Assembly (NCBI GenBank): GCA_032229885.1
Contig: JAVYAJ010000378.1
Span: 1-9,076 of the forward strand
Direction: 5' to 3'
From: Anammoximicrobium sp032229885
GTDB lineage: Bacteria > Planctomycetota > Planctomycetia > Pirellulales > Pirellulaceae
Length of the DNA: 9,076 nucleotides
A program made the position numbers and the translations under genes. This document shows positions 1 through 5,412 of this stretch, piece by piece. Position 1 is the stretch's first letter. Every line of letters begins with the position of its first letter. The notes below the pieces were generated by a model. It was not told where the DNA came from. It was given only the letters and a program-made list of their open reading frames with translations, and did not search any database.

Positions 1-47
1 CCAAATACCGGCTTCCCACTAGAGCCCAACGACGCGATCTGGATTCC

Positions 48-74
48 CTAAGTGCTAGCACTGCTAGCACTTAG
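48..74. repeat. Perfect 27-bp palindrome at the end of the IS630 remnant
   Basis: Two 13-base arms, CTAAGTGCTAGCA (48-60) and TGCTAGCACTTAG (62-74), are exact reverse complements around one central base at 61. A weaker outer pair, ATTCCC at 43-48 and GGGAAT at about 85-90, could extend the structure with an asymmetric bulge. The transposase stop codon (64-66) lies inside the palindrome, and similarity to IS630 transposases ends just before it. It could be an insertion-sequence end, a recombination junction, or a hairpin acting as a transcription stop. The structure is certain; its role is not. Confidence 0.9.
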
Positions 75-928
75 TGCGCAAAACGGGAATGCACCCCGGC
101 AGGTAGAGCAGTTCGATACGCAGCTCATCGGCCAGTTGCTGGACAAGCCGGCACTTCTGATAGCGGGCGTTGTCCAACACAAACGCAATGGGGATCCCCA
201 GCCGCAATGCCGCAAGCTTGTGCAGCAACTGGCAGACACTATGGGCGTTGATGTAGGTGTCGTTCGTGACCGTCACCAGTTGGTGCGTGATGGCATCCAG
301 CGCAGCAAGCACGTTCAGTCGCTGTCGGCCTGCCGCGGCGCGCACGAACTGCCGGACGATGCACCAGACATAGCCGACGAAGGGCGTCAAGACAACGTGT
401 GCCGCGTCAACGAACAGCACCGCGCGATGGCCGGCGCGCGCCTCGTCCAGCCGGGGCTCCAGCTCCTCTTTTTTAAAGCGTTCCTGTTCCTCTGGGTCCG
501 CTTTGGCCGGCACGTAGCCGACTTTCAGCCGACGCATGCCGAGCGATTTCAAGAACTTCCGCACCTGGGTTTCGCTACGCCGAATGCCCGTGAACTCTTC
601 GATTTTCGCCACGGCTTCCTTGACGATTGCCGGTGGGTGCTCTCGGAAATATGCCTCTGGAGTCGTACGGCGCCCGTCCAACGCGCCCCGCGAGTTGCTT
701 CTACGGAATTCTTTCAGTGCATCGACGCGCCCAGCCAGAAACCCCTGCAGGTTGGCACGCAACGTGTTGCCCGTGAAACCCACAATGCGGCAGATCTCGT
801 TGTGTACGAGTCCTCTCACTGTTCGGAAGCAACGCCTCCATCTTGGCTTGCACACGGGGATGCGGGTGACGGAAACGCTCGTAGCGAAGCTGGGCCGCTT
901 GTTCTTCCGTGAACGTGATTCGGATCAT
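64..928 (-). pseudogene. IS630-family transposase, frameshifted and C-terminally truncated
   Basis: This is the remains of a DDE transposase that would cut and paste its own element at TA dinucleotides. The N-terminal frame starts at ATG 928 (MIRITFTEEQ), with GGAGG at 934-938 five bases upstream, and carries the helix-turn-helix start (RFRHPHPRVQAKMEAL). Near 814 the family similarity jumps by one base into the frame ending at 64, continuing GLVHNEICRIVGFTGNTLR. Dropping one base near 814 would restore the usual SEGLVHNEI junction. The first catalytic Asp is in VLFVDAAH (codon 406-408) and the second in FVLDNARY (codon 172-174). The third acid, normally in a NLIERLW-type motif after the LPxYSP segment, is missing because the protein ends LLYLPGCIPVLRTKC. 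No slippery heptamer is visible, so I read the shift as decay, although some IS630 members do use frameshifting. The missing Glu makes the product inactive either way. No matched terminal inverted repeats could be identified. Confidence 0.85.
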
Positions 929-1168
929 CTCCACCTCCATTCCCGGCCGGTTCGGTGCGTCAGCGGACCAGTACCAACGCTCAGGTTATACGGCGCATCG
1001 GTCGCAAAGGTGAGCAGCAGAATTCTGCCAATGCGGTGCGATCGAGCACCCCGTGTGTTGGCGGCGCCCAAGCGCTCCCAGTTGGATTTTGGCAAAACGC
1101 CCGAAAAGGTGTGTGAAGATGGCGAAAACGCGCCAAAAAGGGGGCCCGCCAAAAACTTTTTCTCATGC

Positions 1169-1197
1169 CGCAAGCCCTTGTGCTACAGAGGCTTGCG
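1169..1197. repeat. Hairpin with 8-bp stem
   Basis: CGCAAGCC (1169-1176) pairs perfectly with GGCTTGCG (1190-1197) around a 13-base loop. No T-run follows on the plus strand. On the minus strand an A-rich stretch and then CTTTTT/AAAAAG-type runs lie beyond it. It may be a transcription stop, a repeat-family member or a recombination site. I cannot decide from one copy. Confidence 0.6.
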
Positions 1198-1241
1198 CTA
1201 GCCCGGCCACCCCGCGGACTACGGTGATACTATCCGGTCCC

Positions 1242-1271
1242 TTGACATTTGTCGCCGTCGCACTCTAAAAG
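1242..1271 (+). promoter_or_regulatory. Possible sigma70-type promoter upstream of the glycoside-hydrolase-like gene
   Basis: TTGACA at 1242-1247 matches the -35 consensus exactly. It is followed after 18 bases by TAAAAG at 1266-1271, four of six matches to a -10 box. It faces the gene starting near 1427-1470 and would give a leader of roughly 150-190 bases. Planctomycete promoters are poorly characterised, so this is only a candidate. Confidence 0.35.
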
Positions 1272-1426
1272 CGCACTCATGCTAGCTGCTGGCCTGTCAG
1301 CACTGTCCGCAGTCGCGGCGCGCCTCTGCGAGGTAAAAACGCAAATTCAGGCCGCGTGAAGGCTAGGTTTTTGAAGGACACTCCATAGGCGGAATCCCTA
1401 CGGCACGCGGATCATGCCGATGACCG

Positions 1427-2953
1427 ATGCCGGACACTCTGTCGGACCAAAACCCAGGAGCAACGGACGATGATGACTTTGCGTTCAGATCCGAGGAAAC
1501 CACCGTCTCCGTCTGGATGTTGGGAGTGGTCGCCGCGGTTTGGCTCGCACCGGCAGCGACGGCGCAGGCAGCTGGGCCGATTGCGGCGAGGGGGCCGCTC
1601 CGAGTGCATCCGACCAATCCACGTTACTTCACGGATGACGGGGGAAAGGCTATTTACCTTGGCGGCTCCCAGGCGGGCGGCTGGGACCTACAGGACGACG
1701 CCTGGCCCGGTTGGCAGGCCGAGGGAATCCGGACACCGGCCGACTTTACGCGATACCTGGATATTCTGTCGAAGCACAACCACAACCTCTTCCGGTTATG
1801 GACAGTGGAGTCGACTCGCTGCGACCGGGGCGCCGCCGGGGTGCTAGCAAGCCCTTTGCCTTACCGGCGGACAGGGCCGGGCAAGGCCCTTGACGGCGGG
1901 CCGCGTTTCGATCTCCATCAATTCGAACCCGCCTATTTTGAGCGGCTGAGATCGAGGGTCGTCGACGCGGGCAACCGCGGCATCTACGTCATTGTCATGC
2001 TGTTCGAGGGCTTCAGTTGCGTGCATCCGGTCAGTTCCTATGGAGCAAACCCCGGAGCCAACCCGTGGTTCGGACATCCTTTCAATGCGCGGAACAACGT
2101 CAATGGCGTCGACGGCGACCGCAATGGGGACGGCTGGGGCCTCGAGTTCCATTCTCTGGCCGTGCCAGCCGTAACGGCGCTGCAGAAGGCTTACGTGAGG
2201 AAGGTGGTCGACACGGTCAACGACCTGGACAACGTGCTGTACGAGATCGCCAACGAGAGCCTTCCCCAGTCTCAAGATTGGCAAAACGAGTTGATCAACA
2301 CCATCAAGAGCTACCAGGCTACGAAACCCAAACAGCATCCGGTTCTGACGAGCCATTCGTGGCCCGACCAGGACAACGCCGTGCTTTTCGCCAGCCCAGC
2401 CGACGCGGTCGCGCCCGGCAAGAAAACGGACGAAGATTACCTGAACGATCCGCCGTCCGCGACAGGCAAGAAAATCGTGATCGCCGATTTCGATCACATC
2501 AGTCCTTTCACCAGGGATCCCAGGACGGTGTGGAAGAACTTTCTCCGAGGCAACCATCCGCTCATCTTTGATACGCATCTCGTACCCTTCGACTGGGAAT
2601 CTGGCAAACTCGTCCCGGACGATGGCACATACGAGCCGATTCGGTGGGCCGTGGGGCAGACTCGCGAATATGCCAACAAGATGGACTTGGCGGCAATGAC
2701 GCCGCGCAACGACTTGGCTTCTTCGCAGTATTGCTTGGCCAACCCGGGCCGGGAGTACCTGGTATATGTACCCGATGGAGGAGAAGTGACGGTAGACCTC
2801 TCGGCGGCGGTGACCACGCTGGCCGTCGAGTGGTTCAACGCGCACGCTGGAACCGCCAGTCCGGGCGGGACGGTGCAAGGTGGCGCGAAACGGACTCTGC
2901 GGGCCCCGTTCAGTGGCGACGGGGTGCTGTACCTCAGAGCCGTGACGAAATGA
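1427..2953 (+). CDS. Secreted glycoside-hydrolase-like protein with C-terminal collagen-binding-like beta domain; 5' end doubtful
   Basis: This is probably a secreted TIM-barrel carbohydrate-active protein acting outside the cytoplasm; its substrate is unknown. Numbering from ATG 1427 (508 codons), a hydrophobic signal segment covers residues about 29-48 (VWMLGVVAAVWLAPAATAQA). A family-typical strand follows (LRVHPTNPRYFTDDGGKAIY, about 58-77), then FRLW at 122-125. An IANES motif has Asn276-Glu277 in the place of the clan GH-A acid/base. ADFDH at 353-357 matches the segment these proteins carry after the barrel's sixth or seventh strand. Residues about 425-505 (MTPRNDLASSQYCLANPGRE onward) form the beta-rich domain called putative collagen-binding (PF12904-like), as in DUF4038/DUF6298-type proteins. 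The first 28 residues are acidic (DDDDF, EE) and do not resemble a signal-peptide start. The only good ribosome site points to an ATG in another frame at 1470, so a one-base deletion near 1500 is likely. An in-frame alternative is ATG 1517. An unrelated remnant follows directly, so it appears monocistronic. Confidence 0.8.
   Translation: MPDTLSDQNPGATDDDDFAFRSEETTVSVWMLGVVAAVWLAPAATAQAAGPIAARGPLRVHPTNPRYFTDDGGKAIYLGGSQAGGWDLQDDAWPGWQAEGIRTPADFTRYLDILSKHNHNLFRLWTVESTRCDRGAAGVLASPLPYRRTGPGKALDGGPRFDLHQFEPAYFERLRSRVVDAGNRGIYVIVMLFEGFSCVHPVSSYGANPGANPWFGHPFNARNNVNGVDGDRNGDGWGLEFHSLAVPAVTALQKAYVRKVVDTVNDLDNVLYEIANESLPQSQDWQNELINTIKSYQATKPKQHPVLTSHSWPDQDNAVLFASPADAVAPGKKTDEDYLNDPPSATGKKIVIADFDHISPFTRDPRTVWKNFLRGNHPLIFDTHLVPFDWESGKLVPDDGTYEPIRWAVGQTREYANKMDLAAMTPRNDLASSQYCLANPGREYLVYVPDGGEVTVDLSAAVTTLAVEWFNAHAGTASPGGTVQGGAKRTLRAPFSGDGVLYLRAVTK
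1456..1460 (+). promoter_or_regulatory. Ribosome binding site pointing to out-of-frame ATG 1470
   Basis: AGGAG sits nine bases before ATG 1470-1472. That frame begins MMTLRSDPRKPP, a basic n-region suited to a signal peptide. It is offset by one base from the frame carrying the hydrophobic segment and enzyme domain. This supports either a frameshift mutation or a base error near 1480-1515. Confidence 0.5.
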
Positions 2954-2982
2954 GTCGACGCGGTTCAGGCTGTGGCTCCCTA

Positions 2983-3504
2983 GGAGGGTGTCCGAGAATC
3001 GGTAGCGTGGTCCTCCGGCCCTCGATTTTCCGCTTAGCGGCTAGGTTTCCGTTAGCGCGCACCGGTAGCGCCAGATCTTTAAGACATTGTGCGTCAGACA
3101 CACCAGCCGCACTCGCCTGGTACTTTGGCAAGGCCACGTGGCAGAAACTGACGGAAGCCGCGGGATCCTTTGATCTGGCCGAAGACCGGTTCGATGGTCA
3201 CTTTCCGCTGCGCCGGGATCGCCCGACCCGTGGGCGTATGCACTTTGGCTGCCATTTGCTCCTTGGCTATCGTGGCGGAGACTCGTGCGCACGCCGCAGT
3301 CGCTACGGTTGCCGTGGACGCAGGGGTTGCCGCGGACGCAGAGGTGGGTGCTGCGGCCTCTACCGCATCGGTCGCAGCCAGCGTCACCGCGACGAGCGCA
3401 CTTGCCGCCCAGGTTCCCGCGGACGCCGCAGTCTTCGACGCGACCGTCGGGGAGGCGCCGACCTGCGCTGTCTGGCTCTCTGGTGCATGGTGCTTTTGTT
3501 TTCA
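2983..3504 (-). mobile_element. Decayed 3' end of an IS1182-family insertion sequence
   Basis: Only the terminal part of the element remains. The likely outer end is GGAGGGTGTCCGAGAATCGG at 2983-3002, which resembles the inverted-repeat ends of IS1182-group elements as I recall them. Next to it is the C-terminal third of the transposase read on the minus strand, from about 3501 down to 3041. Similarity is lost upstream of about 3504, and I find no matching second end before the next gene at 3783. The N-terminal two thirds, with the first catalytic acids, are therefore gone. It lies 29 bases after the stop of the glycoside-hydrolase-like gene. Confidence 0.7.
3041..3501 (-). pseudogene. IS1182-family transposase fragment, frameshifted
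   Basis: After an in-frame TGA at 3502-3504, the open frame reads KQKHHAPE, matching the TGRQKH-type segment of this family. An Ala/Thr/Val-rich linker of about 70 residues follows, then KEQMAAKVHTPTGRAIPAQ and the hallmark RKVTIEPVFGQIKGSRGF (about 3150-3210), which holds the catalytic Glu of the DDE triad. The frame then runs into a stop at 3094. The true end (LVCLTHNVLKIWRY) continues in the next frame to the stop at 3041, so one base was lost near 3106. It is a C-terminal piece only and cannot be active. The linker contains short near-repeats (CTGCGTCC with GCGGCAACC or ACGGCAACC) that raise its alanine content. Confidence 0.8.
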
Positions 3505-3512
3505 TGTTCGAG

Positions 3513-3740
3513 AGGAGCAAGTCACCACCAGGCAAATCCATATCACGTGGATGGGCGCGCTCTGGTGCGGCCAACATACCATACATTGTGGGACTGCGTC
3601 TTACCTCGTCGGATGTGCACGTGGCGCGCGCATCCTGCGGGCTGAGACGCCAAACACGCCCGATAATCTGCCATCGGGCGATAGGGTTGATCTGGAAGCC
3701 CGCAATTGACAACGCTCAGGCCCTTTTCTACCGTGCTTAA
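3513..3740. other. Unassigned stretch between IS1182 remnant and oxidoreductase gene
   Basis: No gene can be supported here. Minus-strand frames give 60-70 residue peptides without recognisable domains. The only clear structure is the hairpin at 3657-3680. The lost upstream half of the IS1182 element may once have occupied this space. Confidence 0.5.
3657..3680. repeat. Hairpin with 8-bp stem upstream of the oxidoreductase gene
   Basis: CGCCCGAT (3657-3664) and ATCGGGCG (3673-3680) are exact reverse complements around the 8-base loop AATCTGCC. It lies about 100 bases before the oxidoreductase start, with no T-run on either side. It could be an operator or an mRNA leader structure, but the sequence alone does not say which. 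Confidence 0.55.
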
Positions 3741-3769
3741 TTGCGTTCCAGCGTCAATCATGATTCACC

Positions 3770-3774
3770 AGGAG
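3770..3774 (+). promoter_or_regulatory. Ribosome binding site fixing the oxidoreductase start at ATG 3783
   Basis: AGGAG lies eight bases before ATG 3783. It rules out the upstream in-frame TTG at 3741, which has no such site and would add 14 residues ahead of the Tat motif. Confidence 0.75.
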
Positions 3775-3782
3775 TCTTGCGC

Positions 3783-5135
3783 ATGTCCGAACATAAATCG
3801 AACCATCTGACACGACGTCAATTTACGATGGCAGGGAGCGCGGCCGCGGCATTTAGCATCGTGCCGCGGTGTGCCGTGGCGGGCAGCGACGAGACACCGC
3901 CCAGCGAGAAATTGAACATCGCGGGCATCGGCGTCGGCGGCATGGGCGCAGGAGACATCCACAACGTCGCCGCCGGAAACAACATCGTCGCGCTGTGCGA
4001 CGTAGATCAACGACGGTCCGGCGCGACGTTCCAGAAATTTCCGAAGGCCAAGCCGTTCCGCGACTTTCGCCGGATGTTCGACGAGATCGAGCGCGAGATC
4101 GACGCCGTCGTGGTCGCCACGCCGGATCATACGCACGCCGTCGCGGCGATGGCTGCGATGGTGCGCGGCAAGCACGTGTACTGTGAAAAACCGCTCGCCC
4201 ATTCGGTTCAAGAAGTCCGGCGGCTGATGAAGGCCGCCGCCGAGCACAAAGTGGTCACCCAGCTCGGCAACCAAGGCCACTCGTTCGAGACGATCCGCGT
4301 GTTCTGCGAGTGGATCTGGGACGGGGCGATCGGCCGAGTCCACACGATCCATGCGGGGTGCCGTGCGGTGAACTCGGGTCTGGACGCGCTTTCGCAACTG
4401 GGCGAACGGCCCGACGTGCCGCCCGAGCTGGACTGGGATCTCTGGTTGGGGCCGGCGCAACAGCGTCCGTACCACCCCACGTATCTGCCCGGCCGCTGGC
4501 GGGGATGGACGCCCTTTGGAAACGGGACGATCGGCGATTGGGCCTGCCACGTTTTGGATCCCGTGTTCTGGGCATTGGATCTGGGCGCGCCGGCCACGAT
4601 CCTGGCCGAGGTCCCGGACTACGATCCGAAAACACAGGGAGACGCCTACCCCAAAGGCGACAAAATCACGTACGGGTTTCCGGCCAAGGGCGACCGCGGC
4701 CCGATCACGTTGGTTTGGTACAGCGGCCTGGAATCGATTCCGCGCGCCGACGAGCTCGAGCCGGATCGCAAGCCGGCCGAGACGGGCGCCTATGTGTTCG
4801 GCGATCGCGGCACGATCATGTACGGCTCGCACGGCGCCGGCGGCGTGCGGATCATTCCGGAAACGAAGATGAAAGAATACACGCTGCCGGAAAAGAAGAT
4901 CCCGCGGGTCAGCGGCCACCATCGAGATTGGCTAGACGCGATTCGCACCGGCGGCAAGGCAGGCTCCGATTTTTCGTACGGCGGTCCGCTGACCGAAATC
5001 GCGCTGCTGGGCGTCATCGCCATCAAGCTGCTGGGAACCAAGCTCGAGTGGAATGCCGAACAGATGAAGTTCACCAACTGTGACGAAGCCAACCAGCATC
5101 TAGATCCACCGTATCGGAGCGGCTGGAGCCTTTGA
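3783..5135 (+). CDS. Tat-exported Gfo/Idh/MocA-family oxidoreductase
   Basis: This is an NAD(P)-dependent oxidoreductase of the glucose-fructose oxidoreductase / inositol dehydrogenase type, 450 residues, probably acting on a sugar or sugar-derived substrate in the periplasm. The N-terminus has a twin-arginine motif (TRRQF, residues 10-14), a hydrophobic stretch (AGSAAAAFSIVP) and a plausible AVA cleavage site near residue 33. Tat export suits an enzyme that folds around its cofactor before leaving the cytoplasm. The Rossmann fingerprint GIGVGGMG is at 48-55. The conserved catalytic-lysine motif CEKP is at 134-137 (Lys136). A GDWACHVLDP segment (about 251-260) carries the His and Asp expected in the substrate domain. 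The ending (MKFTNCDEANQHLDPPYRSG) is the one seen in the large planctomycete paralog group. Some exported members (GH109) are NAD-dependent glycosidases, so an oxidoreductase outcome is not certain. It seems monocistronic, and the next gene converges on it. Confidence 0.93.
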   Translation: MSEHKSNHLTRRQFTMAGSAAAAFSIVPRCAVAGSDETPPSEKLNIAGIGVGGMGAGDIHNVAAGNNIVALCDVDQRRSGATFQKFPKAKPFRDFRRMFDEIEREIDAVVVATPDHTHAVAAMAAMVRGKHVYCEKPLAHSVQEVRRLMKAAAEHKVVTQLGNQGHSFETIRVFCEWIWDGAIGRVHTIHAGCRAVNSGLDALSQLGERPDVPPELDWDLWLGPAQQRPYHPTYLPGRWRGWTPFGNGTIGDWACHVLDPVFWALDLGAPATILAEVPDYDPKTQGDAYPKGDKITYGFPAKGDRGPITLVWYSGLESIPRADELEPDRKPAETGAYVFGDRGTIMYGSHGAGGVRIIPETKMKEYTLPEKKIPRVSGHHRDWLDAIRTGGKAGSDFSYGGPLTEIALLGVIAIKLLGTKLEWNAEQMKFTNCDEANQHLDPPYRSGWSL

Positions 5136-5412
5136 CCAGGCCAGACAGCCATGAGACTCGTGAAACGGGGCACGCGCGTCCCTGGCGTGCGCGGACGAGC
5201 ATGACCGCGGCACGCGCGAATCCAGGGGGTCAAGGCGGACTGTAGTCCGTATGACAAGGATGCGGTCCGAGGCGTGTAAAGCATCGAGTCGAAACGCGGC
5301 GAAACGCCCGGCGCGAAAAATCGTCGGCGTTTCGGCCTCGCGGCGGCGAGGACGAAACGGCCATAACCCGTGCGATAATGCGGGGCGGAACGCAGTATAG
5401 CCCGTTCTCAGC
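5136..5412. other. Space between convergent genes, rich in hairpins
   Basis: No gene is present. It holds GCACGC/GCGTGC inverted repeats around 5170-5195 and a tight palindrome CGGACT GT AGTCCG at 5236-5249. It also holds copies of CGAAACG at 5290, 5300 and 5353 that compete for one CGTTTCG at 5328-5334. Both flanking genes end here, so the structures are most likely involved in transcription stop or RNA 3'-end protection. Confidence 0.6.
5316..5359 (-). terminator. Likely terminator of the ADP-ribosylglycohydrolase-like gene
   Basis: Arms 5328-5341 (CGTTTCGGCCTCGC) and 5346-5359 (GCGAGGACGAAACG) form a 14-bp stem with one mismatch and a four-base loop. Read on the minus strand, it follows the gene's stop by 53 bases and is followed seven bases later by five T's (5320-5316). 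No T-run follows on the plus strand, so it may serve the oxidoreductase gene less well. An alternative stem, CGAAACGCC (5300-5308) with GGCGTTTCG (5326-5334), would disrupt it. Confidence 0.6.

Larger units (their letters stand above)
941..1426. other. Gene-free spacer between IS630 remnant and glycoside-hydrolase-like gene
   Basis: I see no credible gene in this 486-base stretch; the short open frames have unnatural composition and no recognisable family. The space contains AT-rich runs with short imperfect repeats (GGCAAAACGCC at 1091-1101 and a related stretch at 1121-1138). It also holds inverted TTTTGGC (1087-1093) and GCCAAAA (1132-1138), a hairpin at 1169-1197, and a possible promoter at 1242-1271. 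The outer end of the IS630 element should fall in its left part but I could not place it. Confidence 0.6.

Noticed and set aside
52..912. A 286-codon plus-strand open frame across the IS630 remnant
   Set aside because: Antisense of the transposase; the minus-strand frames show the family's catalytic motifs.
941..1000. Possible terminal inverted repeat of the IS630 element near GTACTGGTCCG
   Set aside because: Alignment with the left side near 60-90 gave only scattered matches, not better than expected for GC-rich DNA.
925..1173. An 82-codon minus-strand open frame starting MRHEKKFLAGPLFGAF
   Set aside because: No recognisable domain and no convincing ribosome site; it covers hairpin and AT-run sequence and could be a repeat-derived open frame.
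1844..2878. A 344-codon minus-strand open frame opposite the glycoside-hydrolase-like gene
   Set aside because: Arg/Val/Asp-biased antisense translation with no recognisable motif; the plus strand carries conserved enzyme motifs.
3170..3709. A plus-strand open frame with a signal-like start and Ala/Val-rich body
   Set aside because: It is the antisense of the IS1182 transposase fragment; the alanine richness comes from the repeated GC-rich linker DNA, and there is no ribosome site or homologous domain.
3765..4922. A 385-codon minus-strand open frame opposite the oxidoreductase
   Set aside because: Compositional shadow in GC-rich DNA; the plus strand has the Rossmann and CEKP motifs.
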